NCBI GenBank assembly: GCA_963978905.1
Contig: OZ022257.1
Coordinates: 16,883,664 to 16,947,663 of the forward strand
Direction: 5' to 3'
Origin: Trichostrongylus colubriformis
Lineage: Eukaryota; Nematoda; Chromadorea; Rhabditida; Trichostrongylidae
DNA: 64,000 nt
Shown: piece after piece, positions 22,517-35,100 of the stretch
Position numbering within the stretch: position 1 is the first letter of the stretch
How the letters are laid out: the number at the start of each line of letters is the position of its first letter
Program-made: the position numbers and the translations under genes
The notes under the pieces: model-generated
The model's input: the letters and a program-made list of their open reading frames with translations, nothing else
Database searches by the model: none
What the model was told of the DNA's origin: nothing

Positions 22517-22562
22517 GGGGGGGGGGGGTCGTATTGGGGGCTCCTTTTTTGGGGGGGGGGGG
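22517..22562 (+). repeat. Paired 12-G runs, each followed by TCGTAT
   Basis: There are twelve consecutive G at 22517-22528 and again at 22551-22562, each followed by TCGTATT or similar. Shorter versions (six or seven G then TCGTA) lie at about 20942 and 20968 in the same element. They could form G-quadruplex structure; homopolymer length here may also be an assembly artefact. Confidence 0.8.
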
Positions 22563-23260
22563 TCGTATTTTTTGAAAATTTCCCTCAACTGGACGCTTGA
22601 CCCTGAGTTTCATCCCTGAAGGTAAGAGCAGACCTCACTCTATCACTAAACTCCGTAACAGCCTTCTACCCCAGAAGGGTGGGGAGCTTGTTCCGAGTGA
22701 ACATGATGAGTCACCTTAACTGGGCAAAATCCGAAATTTCGTCGCCCTCGTTCACAACCTTGCTAAGGTCCGTTCACTCTGGGTACCTAAGGGGAGTCAT
22801 ATTGGGTGGTGTTTTCAAACATTCCGTCTTTTCAGGGTTCCCAGCGCCCTTCGTTTCCAAGAACCAGTACGGGCCGTTACCACTGAAACCCTTCCGGAGG
22901 CAGGTTTGTGGCATGGAAATGTTACTTCGGATCATAGCAGCGTTGTCCGAGCAGCAAGGGCTGTGACCTCTATGAACCGAAGGGCCAATCCATAGAAAGC
23001 TTCCGACAAAAGACCTACCACGGAACCTAGCTTCACTCAATCAAGCGGATCTTGATACCGTAGGTGCTCTGAAGCCCGCTGCGCCGACTGAAGGCTCTAT
23101 ATTTTGTCGACGGTGAAAGTAGTGAGTCTCACTACTTCCTGTTTCTGAAGGAACATTTCGAGAATATTTTGCCTCATACTCTCATCTCTTTCCTTTTCCT
23201 ATGTTTTGTATACTTGGCGGATGTGAGCTGTGAGCAAAATTACTTTTTTGGCACCCCCTG

Positions 23261-24010
23261 TATATTTCTTACAATTGGGTCCACTCCTACACGTATTAAC
23301 TCAAGAACGTTGTATACTGTACTCGCTAGATCACACGCTCAGCAACTCCTCTAAAGTAATCCTATGCGTCGCCCGCCCCTAGTACAGCTGGTGATTACAA
23401 TAAAGAAATCGATATTGACAGACAACTACTCACGGGGATAAGCAACTGAATGGTTAGCAGCATCAATCTGCAGATGTGATAGCACCCGCTACTTATTTAA
23501 ACGCTTGCTTAGTACATTCGCACCATTCTCACCATTGTGCGCAGAAGACCATGAGGGCCATACCATCAAGGGACCATCAGCGTCGCATTACTTCAAGTTC
23601 CATAAGTAATGGGCCGCACCCATGGATGGGTCCACTCGCAAGTATCCCTACTAAAAATAAAACGCTTCGTCTGTCTGTACGTCCATCTGTCACGAAATTA
23701 GGTATTATATGAAAAACGACCTGTGGTGATGGGGACAAGTGTGGTATGGGTAGGGCATGGGACAGGAAGTGAAGACCACACATAGACCAAGTTAAGCTCC
23801 GCCCACGGTAGGCGGGACGTGCTCTGGAATGTTCCGTTTTCAGACCGAAAATCGGTAATTGGGTTCCAATATGACCCAAACATGGGAAAAGGTAGATTAA
23901 GGTCAGGAATTAGTTTCTTTAAGTCATGAAAGATGCGTGTGCACAGTGGGCGGAGCATCACGGTAGTGGGCGGAGCTTGGACGTTACATGAAAAACAACC
24001 TATGGATATT
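23261..24010. other. Intergenic repeat-like DNA
   Basis: No gene is recognised. ATGAAAAACGACCTGTGG at 23709 recurs as ATGAAAAACAACCTATGG at 23988, bracketing about 280 bp that include two GTGGGCGGAGC motifs. This may be an unclassified repeat, with the direct repeats as its borders. It abuts the left, broken edge of the second pogo-like copy. Confidence 0.4.
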
Positions 24011-24647
24011 TGTTAATATGAAAGCGAGTAGCAAGCAAGTTGAGGTCGTACGAAAGGTAAACACAGAAACTTCGCAGTTGGCAGAGGAAAGTGAACGAGT
24101 GAGAGGAGAATCCTTGTTCAAGGGGGTTTCAATGCAACGATGGTTTGACGATGTATAGCGGTTGAATAAAAACCTTTCCTTATTCCTGTTATGACCCAAC
24201 AAAACAGATACCAAAAGCGCCATCAGGAAAAGGATCAACCACGGAGAAGTAGCTGCTTTAGTTTACGACAGTTTCTACTCTATTTCTGAGGAGACGATTG
24301 TCAACAGCTTCTTAAAGGCCTTGAACCAAGAGTTATTGTTAGATGAGATGAGTGAGAATTTTAATGTTATGAGTGTTTGTGACGATGAAATGGAGATTGC
24401 GTGGAAAATTTAAGATTAATAACCATTGTTACAAGGGTTAAACCCTTGTAACAATGGTTATCGTGAAGATTTTGATACGTGGTATTTTTATTTATAAGTA
24501 ATGAAGTTGAATAAACAGTTTCTACAATTCTGTCGTTTTTAATGATGAAGGGTGCATCGCGATCCTGTGCTCTTTGAAGACTGCGCCTGCGTTCGCTCTG
24601 CGCGCGCGACACCGCGTGCGGGCGGACTTATCTATCAGACTTTGGGG
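24011..24647 (+). mobile_element. pogo-like element, second copy (no mariner, left end lost)
   Basis: From about AAGCGAGTAGCAAG it tracks the copy at 13843-15495. It passes the mariner insertion point uninterrupted (near 24200) and continues through the transposase-tail coding block to the right terminus with GACTTATCTATCAGACTTTG at 24627. The left terminal repeat is missing. The tail frame ends in a changed reading and is not intact. A new 43-bp palindrome at 24419-24461 interrupts the match. Confidence 0.8.
24419..24461. repeat. 43-bp perfect palindrome
   Basis: Two 21-bp arms (starting ATAACCATTGTTACAAGG) flank one central base with no mismatch. The related element at 15289 has only a single arm, so the palindrome arose in this copy. 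Confidence 0.9.
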
Positions 24648-26137
24648 CAATTCGCGCATCTTGGCAAGTGCTGTTTGTGCAGCGGCACCGTCCTCCCATA
24701 CCGTAAACTGAAACTGATCTCTTCCGGATGTCTTTAGGTGTGTTAAAGGAAAATAAACAAATAAAAGTGACGAGTGATAAGAAAGTCCATCAGTAAGTAT
24801 AGTCAGCTCATAAAATTGTGCGAAGGCGGCCAGAAAGTAGTGGGCCACACCAGTCGTAGCACCTTCAACCATGTGGCCAATAGGTCACATTCAGTAGGAC
24901 CGAGAAAATAATCACGACATGTTTATGTATTAAAGCGGAGCCACTATGGTTCTTATCACCACAACACCCAGCTCCAGTATCAAGGAGCAGCAGCAATGCA
25001 CACCCATGGTCATTATTAGTGACTGATTACTTCTCCCTTCTAATCTTCAGTCATTCCTGGTATACGTGCACAGATGGTCCCTAGACTGCATTGCGGAGAA
25101 GTCGTACGTGCCCCTGGTGGCACTCGTGCTACCAGGACCCAAAAATGACGCATAACTCCATCGACCTCAAATCAGAGCCAGACCATTGGTGCTGCCCTCA
25201 AATCGGTGCCAATATGATGCGAGTCAGACAAATTACCGACATCATATTCAAGAAACTCCGAGCATGGTCTGGATTCTGTAGATTCCTAGGTATAGTTCTA
25301 CTAACAAGGAAAAGGAGCATTCGAAAGTTTATTACCACCGCATCACGTATGAAAAGGAAGACGACGTAGACGACTGTAAGAATTTACATTACAAAAGGTG
25401 TAAACGCCTAAAGGGCGGTACTACGCAATCAGCGGATCACTTTCAGCACAAAATATGAGAATCAAAGTTACTGCTATACAAAGAAAAAAAAGCGGTAATT
25501 AACTAATAAAATCAAATTCCTTTCATACACAAAATCCTCTGCAAACAAGCAAAAACAATAGGGTCAATGACTACTAAAAGTGTTCAAATGTATCACAGGT
25601 AATTTGGCATTTGCACGTTCAATATAAATATAATAGACTCTTAAATAGTGAATGGATATAGGACGTGCAGTTTTGGAATAATAATTAAAATTATGCTCTC
25701 AGCAAACAACACTAAAACATTCAGACTTTCATGAAATGAAAACAAAAATTAAACACACATACACAAAAAAAAACAAAAATGGATCGCCGTTCTTTCTTTA
25801 ATGCAACCGCACCGGAGATCACACAACATGCTGAAGAAAAATTTGAACTCAACGACGCCCCACGTTGGTGGAGGAATCACGAAAGAAGCGGCTCCGTACA
25901 CGCATTTCATCAAGCAGACCTGGGTCAGAGAAACGACCGAAGCACACAGTTGGGCGAGGTGGCAGGAAGAGATCGCTTGAAGTTCAACAGAAAGGTGAAC
26001 GTGCCAGACCGACTGTATGTTCAGCCATCCCTCGAAGGGTATTGGAAGTGAGGAAAGATGATTTTTGCATCATGCTGATCTATAAATACCAATTAAGCAA
26101 AGGAGCATTGACTTCCTGGCACGAGTCACCTGGTGTG
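24648..26137. other. Region downstream of the bZIP stop codon
   Basis: This probably contains the 3' UTR and end of the bZIP gene, which comes from the right on the minus strand. At 25780-26050 several frames are open on both strands, which could mark an unrecognised alternative exon. A plus-strand frame at 25091-25369 has no recognisable motif. Confidence 0.4.
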
Positions 26138-29100
26138 CTATGGCAGATCCGAATGCGGAGCTCCACTCTCAACCATCTCTTGAAGTTTCTTGACCTGTCT
26201 CGTCAAATTCTGGTTGTTTGCTTCCAGCTGCCGCACACGATCTGAAACGGAGCGATGCCATTTGAGTGAAATTCTTCCATCATTTGACACCTTAACAAAC
26301 AGTCATCTTTCAGGGTGACCCTGTGGTTTACCTAATATGGAAATCCATTGCTTTCATTTTAAGCCGGAATTTGTCCTCTTCAGGGAGGATCAAGAAAATA
26401 AAGCATCATGTTCTACCGTGTACAAGGAATCTCGCGATAGTGTGAAGCCACAATAACAACTATAACTACGATTTATGACGAGCTGTGGAATAGAACGGCT
26501 TCTTACCCGATAGCTGCAAATTTGTTGTATCAGTGGGTCTGTACAGTTCAGAGACCAGTTCCATGAATGCGGCCATGCTTTCGCGACAGTAGTTCTAGGC
26601 ACTTACTGAAACCGTGGAGGGCAAAGCATAGCCTGGCCTACATACACAATAACCAGCATGGGCAAATACAGCAGTCGTTCAACGCCGTTCTTATACACAG
26701 CTGAAATGAAACATCTCGGGAAACACAAAAGGCGATTTAAATATTTGATCCCAATGAACCCATGCCCGAGACAGCGTAAGGCTACGTTTCCTTGACGGCC
26801 CATATTGGTCGCCTTCATATTCCACGGCTGCAGGGCGTGGCTGCTTCCAAAAGCAGCGAAACGGTGTGGCACAGACGAAGACGCAGAGACAGAGCAGCCA
26901 CGCTCTCCCGCCGGAACTGCAGAGTATGGAGTCAGACTTTGCTATCCTTTGAGGAGGAATCGAAGATTTTAATGTGAACATCAGTTTGCAAGCAAAGAAG
27001 AAAGAACTGAGAGGCAAGAGAGTACTGCGCACCGAAGCTTATGAGCGACGGAGCCTCCGTGGGTGGGGTCGATTGATCGAATTTCTCGCGGTCGCCCGCG
27101 GTGGGTGCGAGTCGTTTCCAGCTTTATCTGTTGAGACAGCGAAACAGCGACAACAACAACAAAGACGAACTCCTGAAGATTCCAAACTGCAATCTTTGAA
27201 TATCCTTCACGGTACCAGCCCTTTGCGTCCTGAGCGGAATCCCAAACGACTCGTATGACGGCGCCGCGAGTGCGACGCCGCCAAGCGAAAATTCGACCAG
27301 TCGGCCCTCATCCAAGCTTTCGTAGAGCTCACAGAACTAATGTCCTAGCTCAGCATTTGAACTCAACATCGTTTTCAACTGGAGATGCAAGTTTAGGCGC
27401 AGCGATTTGACAACTAGAGCACCAGGCGGTGCTGTTAAGGACACCAAACTGAGAGAAAGAACTTTTCAGCGGGGTGGCCAGGTTGAGAGAAATCTGAACA
27501 TGAGTCAGTATACGAGCAGCCAGACCGTTCTCGGAAGTAATGGAATGAAGTGATCTTAAAGGTAAATTTGTCGCAGCATTTCCCGGTGGAACACTTTCAG
27601 TACCAAGCTATAGCAGACATGTCTGGTTGATCTGAATACCCGCTTAGAGTTGTGTGATGTTCTTGGGCATACTTCACCGCCAAAGGAAATAGAGTGTCTG
27701 CCAGTTACAACACGTATCAAGTGTTATCAAGCTTCATGCAAGGCGCAGAAAAGGATCGACAACAGAGAACCTGCTAATGGGCAACTTCGAAATCAGAAAC
27801 GATAAGGAATTATGCATAAAATCGCAAACAATCAAATTGTGCGGACCTAATCACGCCAGGTATGCAAAATAGCTGCCAGTAATGTTGGCCAGGAATTATT
27901 ACATCTTGTAATACTCCGCTATTTCAAAATTTTACTCCGCTATTTCAAAATTTTTGTAGGAATTTCTACCGTAATCAGCAACTATTAGTACCCTCTTCCC
28001 TTCTACCAAAAACACCAGAGGCCAATTTTGCGAAAACCTTGAAGCAAATGGTGAACTGACACGATGCATTAGGTTTCTGAGGTATACCTATCTAGTAGAA
28101 CTTGCAGTAAAAGGTGGGGAATTATTACATCTTGTAATAAATAGCGTATAACACTTCTTAACATAACTCACTCTTAAGTTGACTGTTCTCGTTAAAATAT
28201 GCTTGGCAACGAGATTCCAACGTGTCCATGTACTCCTTACGTTTGCGACGAGATTCTTGGGCAGACAGCTGCAATTTCGTACTATGGGTGGAACGCGCCA
28301 TGTTAATATGGATGGAAACTAAGCAATATAGTGTTATGAATGCCAATAACAACAAGGCTTGCTCGTAATAATAACAGCAACGATCGTCAATGATGATAAA
28401 AAAATGCAGCCAGTTGGTGTTTCCTAACCGAATCGCTCACCGCTTGCAACAAAAGGACTGCTGCGTTGCCTGATATCCATCAAACTCACTTAAAATAGAG
28501 GAAGGGAAAATGCACTCACCTTATTCTTGATTTTCCGCCGCACAATTTTTAGTGACTCTTCTTCCGCTTTCGAGAGGGGAAGACGGGTAGGGACCTATTA
28601 TATAATAAATATTTGGTGAAAATCCTTAAGAAAAGAAAGCAGCACATGTAAGACCCATTAAAAGTTACCGGATAACCTTCCTGAAGGAGCGTTCTTTTTT
28701 CTTCTGAGGACAACTGAACGAGTCCCTGACTACGGGGGTCCTGAAAATAATGCGTAAACTGGCACGCAGACTCGTTTCTTGAAAGAATCCGCAGGATCGT
28801 AAAAGCGGGAAGGTCTAGCATCAAAACAAAGGCTATGCAAAGCCAAAAAAATTAAACAGTAATAATCAGAAAATTGCATATTTAGATCTTGAGGTGGCGT
28901 TTAACGGAGTGCACCTTGCAACGGAACCATATTCGAATGGGTCTACCTACAAATACTGCCTCCTTGAAATATTAGAAGCGGAAACAGCTATTGCACAGTC
29001 TATTACATGTACGAACGAAGAAAATATTTGACGCTGTTGACTTGCAAGAGCACAACTTCAAACACACCTGATCAGTTATGAGCCGTTGACGGACCGCCAT

Positions 29101-32100
29101 CTCATGCATCTTACTTCGTGATTTCAGCTGCTGCTGCGCCGCAGACAGACTATTGATTATACCTGCAAACGCTTAGTTTCAGATTCTCTTCCATACCCTG
29201 CTATGAAGAGTTCATTCATCATGTCATCGCGGATCATTGCTGATTAGTGATGATCTTACCATTGGAGCTACCAAAATGAGACGGGTTACAAGTGCCGTAC
29301 ACGACATTGTTGATGACCATACCTCCAGCAGGAGAGCTACGCTCAGAAGTTGGTGGTGATGGCGTGCGATCACCGAGAGCTCAAACAAAGAAGTGAAAAC
29401 GGCTTCACGGAGAGAAAAGATTCCTTAGTCAATCTGCTAGCCAATGGTGGAGAGTAACTAACCATCAAAGAATGTTACAGTCTCTGGTCCACTGAAGGGT
29501 GTCATGGAACCCTCAACGTGATGAATAGAAAGAGAGGAGAGTGTTTGCTGGTGAGGGTGGTGGTGTTGATTTCGTTGATCACGCTGAAGACATGCTCTTT
29601 TTAAACCCTTCAGAAAATGGAAACTATGACACAAACCTCCTGATGAGGAGCCATCTGGTGCGAAAAGTGGCTGACAGGCGGAAGGGGACTGTGCTGTTGG
29701 GTGATGGTACCCGATGACATCATATGACCAAATGGGCTCCTGTAAGTGAACACTAAAGAGCACTCAGTGTACGGGAAGGAAGCTTTCCAGAACGAAAGCT
29801 GTCATTCAAGCAGTGATGACATAAAAGATCATTATAACAAGCATTGATTAGTTATGATCAATCACCATCACCAAGATCACTACTGACAACACAAAGCAAT
29901 TAATGATGGGATCTAGAACGGCTTCTATTATGGCCGAATTTTGTTTCCGAATTTCCATTGTTACACTCGAAACGCCTCCAACTGTGAACAAAATGAACTG
30001 TGTAACATCCGCGAAGCATGTATCACGTACTTGGCCTATACATGAAACTTCGGCTTCGAAAGAATCTCGAAGACCAAAATTCTCTCATCCCATTATCCCA
30101 GCTAATAAGAAGTTTTGAACCAGCGTTATCATCATTCTGTTGCATGAGATAATTTAACCTGCTTTCAATTCAGACACTGGATATCGACTGGGAATGACAT
30201 GTACTACAATTAAAAGTTCTGCGTTATCTGCACGGTGAGTTCAAGACAGAACACCGTCTATGACAATTCTCTACAGCACCAGCGAGTAGACGATCACATC
30301 AAAAGTAATGAGTAGACCCCAATCAACCCTATCACTAAAACCAAAGCTTGTTCGAAGGACTCTGCAATTTTAAAATAAATTAGCAGACCTAGTCTATCTC
30401 AGATCTGAGCCCTCCGAAACCTTTCTCTCATGGTGTTTCGACAAGAAGTTGTATGCTTACTTTGAGATTTGAAAATCGTCAATATTTCTTGAAGTTAACT
30501 CGCTTGCAAAAAAGGACCGACACTATCTTGAGGACGACTGCGATTTGGAACAACAAACATACCCATCGCTGCTCGCAGGACTGTGGAGAAATGGATGAAC
30601 ATTGTTAGCAAACTGCATGAATGACAGGTCGACACCCAAGTTGTCCTTCATATCAGGGCTGGACAGCGACGATGATGGACTTCCAGACGTGGATCCGTGA
30701 TAATCTGAGATTGTTGCGATGAAAGTACCGCTACAAGGAGTTTTTCTGGAGTCAAAAATGAACCAATGCTCATCATATGAAGGGGTTCTCTAAATCTTTG
30801 ATTCAATAATAAAAGCTAGCTATAGAAAAATCCACTCAAACAGTGCAGGCGACAATCTACACACGAGAACCACTTTCAGTGGCATAATTGCCCATAAAGG
30901 TACAGTCAACATGCGTCTGTGAATACCTTATGAAGCTAGCCGCCTTGTATCACATGCATAAAACATTTCAGTCACTTCTCTTCCAATACAAATGAATTCC
31001 TCAGCATTTATGGATCTATAATACAATCCTTGCTCAATGGACCCTTTTTTGATCGCGGATTCAACAAAATGAATATCTGCTACTTTGCTAGATTCGCTAA
31101 CGTAAGACCAGAGACCGCATCGCATTTGCATAGGAAAAACCTTGACTGAGCTCAAAAAAAGAGCCTTGCAAAAGGATAACAAAAAGTTTCATAAATGAGG
31201 ATAATATTCGGGTAAGCATGATGAACATTACACCCGTCATTTAAAGACAAAGGTGGGGGAATGGTCACAATATTGAATACTGCCCCAAATTCAGTTCTAG
31301 CACAATTCTTGAAGCTAATAAGATGGTTCTAGACCCATCTGCGAAGATGGTGTTACTGGTGACATCTATGAAGATGGAAGTAATGGTGACTGAATACTAT
31401 TCACAGAGCTTACCACATCTCCTAATGCAAAGATTTGCTATTTCCACGTCCTCTAATATTTCACTTCAATCAGTGCATGAGAAGCTGGCTCTTAAAGAAC
31501 GGGATCTAAAAGCTCCAGCATACCTTTGATGATTATTCTCACAATGAAGTTCTTGAAACATTCTCATAAATCAAAGTAGCGCGTTCCACCGCTGTTATCG
31601 ATGCGCGAATCTTAGATCTGTGCATTTTGTGTCGCCCATTGAGGAACCGCACATATTCGGTATGTACACGCACATTAGCATCTACTGATAGACTCTTCCA
31701 GCTTCAACATTCCCATCCACCACTGAGGCTACAGAAGCAGAAAAATTTGGCGTGCATGACATGGGAGACGGACTTATTTCCAAAAGACCTCAGTCTATAC
31801 ATTTGAGGAGATCAGGACCCTAAATGGAAGGCAGCTGCATGAAGGAAGGCAGGGGCCACATAACAAGAAAAGAGAATATTTGGAAAATACGCTAATAAAG
31901 ACGTAGACAATTTCAGATCTGCGAGTGTTCCATTTTGAATTAGTCTCTTAAACGCATTATTAGATTTCGACGGACAATTTTCTAGCATCCAGAAGGATGC
32001 TACATGCTTATGGGCTTTTCCTCTACCTATGCCATTACTACATATTCCACTACGAGTCCGTGCCGTTGCTACCCTCCAGAGATACAAAAGAGACAGCTCC

Positions 32101-35100
32101 GGAGTGAAGCCAAATCAGCCCTTCAATGATATCACACACCGTACGCGAACCTCAGTAGAACAAGCTTCCTCCACAATCAACGTTCGCACTAAACACTGAC
32201 ACGCGCCGTCCTATTACAACAATTTTTCATATAAAATATTCGAGTTTTCCAATGTTGAGTCGCAATGGATCATTGAACGCGCTAAAAATTAGAAACAAAT
32301 AGACATTTACTGCACACCTCGAGCTATGCTAGGAAATAGATGGCAAATACATATAAATTGAAAGAAATTTCCAGAGGACACGCGGATAAAATTAGGTACA
32401 GCTGTCTTCTCCAAGACCGCATTCGATGTCGCCAAAGAGCTCACTTAGGTACAATCGTTACGCTGCGTCTATGTATAGAAGCTAGATCCCTGTTTTGACC
32501 CATCATAAAACATACTTTGCTTATGACATCACCAAAGCAATATACCAATTCATCCCGCTTTTTCGTTACTGTTTTTATTTTTTTTAACGCTGATTTTCCT
32601 AAAGACCAAACTCAATGGTGTCAATTACATCGAGTTGAACCAAACGAGTAAGAAAAAAACACGAAATTTTTCAAAATGTATGGGACAAATAGACCACCCC
32701 TTACAAGTGGATCAAACAAAGAGCGCATCCCGACGCGCCAGCTAATCAAGCAAATCATACTAATAATGCCGAACATGATCAAACCCAGCAACTAGGAATT
32801 TGTCGCAGAGCTACTGGCCTAAAATGAAGGTGAGTTCGATAAATAACATTAAAAAACTTTGTGCATTAAAAAGCGTACCAAAAGTTTACCGTTCCCGCAC
32901 AGAAAGTGCAAGATCGAAGTATAAATTTCATATTGTAACGAAAATGGATAGGTTGCTGAGAAGATGTAGAAGTCAGATGGAGAGCCTCCATGATACTCCT
33001 ACGACCATCAGTGCACAGTAAGGAGTAAAAGGAGCTAAACAGAACTGCGTTGGGTCTGACATTCTGTCAAGTTCAGGAACGAATAATTATGAGAGCCCGC
33101 CTGGGCTAATGCAGCTTCTGAGATAATCTATGTGGCTTGATTCGTAAACAATTTGCTTTTGTATTCCACCACATCAGTGTACACAAACTGCGTTGCGCCG
33201 GAAGTTCGGCAGAATACAGTGCTAAAAATCAATATTTTTATTTCGACAGCTAGCTGGTACGAAGGAGCCAGTTGGCTTGGGCGTAAAAGTCCACTTCAAA
33301 AGTTGACGATATAGGGTGTGATCCGCGTCCTCAGCGGAGCATTAACTTGCAACAATATTTCTTATTCACAACTTGCAACTGAATAGATTTCTATGGCGCC
33401 AACAGCATAATTTCACTTTGATTTTTCGCGAACCATGCGAAACCCTTGTTATACTTCCGGTGCACCAAAATATTGCCAGGAAGGTGTCGCCAGGAGGAAG
33501 CCAAAAGACGAAAGTGTGGTAACACATATTAGCTACCAGATATACAGGTTCATTCATCTGACACTCCTCCCGACACCCCCACTATCCTTAGGTCATGCGC
33601 TGAATAACTGCAGCGGAAAGTTTTACAAATACTTCATAATTGATGGCAACAATCAGCATCATCGAACCACTGCCCAACGAAGTCTAGACGAAGTAAAAGA
33701 GACAAGAGAAGCAACTGTAGCGCAAGATCTTCTCAAATAGCTTTTGAAAGTTCCAATTTAGTAAGCGTATTTGTGAATTCGTCCAAAGAAGTGTAGTAAG
33801 ACAATAAGAAATAAATTTTATATTTCCTGACAGAGAAATAAGAATGTAGCGTTTTGAAACGACAAAACAAACCTTCATAAAGCTGCTGGAATATTGCTAG
33901 AGGTCCACTGGGACGCCATTTCAAGTGGGAACCGCAGCGACTCATATCGGAAATTGCTCACAAAAGTGGATATCGTTCAGCAAAAAAGATGCGTCACCCG
34001 TACAACAAGAAGTCGGACCTGCTTTTGGTGCTATCACCACTCGCACTGCGCTTGTTATCTTCAAGGAAGTTTCCTTTCTTCTTCTCTATAGTGTCGCAAG
34101 TGATCTTTTATGGGTGCGACAATCGCGGCTCCTGACGCACATATCGGCGATTGTTTGGAATCAGCTACCGTTAAAAATGCATCAGAGAGCAATCAATACT
34201 ACAATGTTGGGCCTGGAATATACATCAACAGCTACATTAATTGAGTACACAACACTATAAGTCTTCTAATGGCATGACTGAGGAAGAGTACTCTCGACCT
34301 CTACCCTGCCATCGTTCGAATAACCAGCTAAGCAAACAAACTTGTCAGCTTTTTTTATACTGAAGATAGCTAATGCCGAATCGCTGAACAAATGACATGC
34401 TTCGAAAAGCACTGCGACAACCCATTCCAGGAACGGGTAACTCATCGGTACTTCAACTACGACAGCTGGCGATTAAAACAGTTTTTGCAGTTATAATCGA
34501 ATCGAAGTCCTAGTGCAGGGTAGTCAAAGCAGAATGCATCAAACAGCTTCTCAGCTCAAACACATGATGGATTTGCATATGCACATCTCCATTATTTTTG
34601 TTGTGATCCATTGATTTGTGTCTGTAGTGAGTTTCACAAATTCCGCTATTTTCCGAGAAAGTTGCAGAGAAAGCTAAGGTTCCTTAATGGTATTGCGACG
34701 TCCCACATAAAAGCACCATAAAATCCAGACTTATATATTTTATATATGAACTAGAAGTTTGCTGTGTATGTTTCTTGCCGGTCTAACGTTCCGGTCAATC
34801 TGGCGTGAATTTTGTGACAGTTCTAGAATTTTATGGGAACACGTTAAATCTCGATATGGTGAGATCGTCACAGCCCACAGCGCAGTCACAAACTCGGTTT
34901 ATGTAATGTGGGTGGGTTTCGCACCACAACATCGAACACGAAACGGAAGGGTTTCATTTTTGCAATAAAATTTCCATGTTTTCATTTCCATTTCCGTTAA
35001 AATTTCGTTTGGGTAGTTACTCTGATTGAACTATCATGAAATCGTCCTCTTGTGCCACGCTGTGAGCGGTGACAAGATTAATAAGAACTTGCGATTGCTG

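Larger units (their letters stand above)
20825..23260. mobile_element. 2.4-kb element with 28-bp inverted ends, no transposase seen
   Basis: Left end CAAGGGGTACCAAAAAGTAA and right end (reverse complement) CAGGGGGTGCCAAAAAAGTA agree over about 28 bp. Both are bordered by TATA, fitting a TA-type duplication. Further inside, blocks containing CATCAGGGTCAAGC (20910) and GCTTGACCCTGAG (22590) are also inverted. No transposase is readable; the inside contains a 180-bp tandem duplication and G-tracts. The left end coincides with the break in Bel/Pao copy B, but the right flank is not recognisably Bel/Pao. Confidence 0.65.

Noticed and set aside
23169..23354. Signal-peptide-like frame next to the right end of the 2.4-kb element
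   Set aside because: It has no ATG at the proposed start, and its second half is encoded by the terminal inverted repeat itself.
29463..29739. Single 92-codon exon reading straight through 29739-29463 in the bZIP gene
   Set aside because: Phases of the neighbouring exons require a different frame at the 5' part. A 53-bp intron (29636-29584) reconciles both halves with all neighbours.
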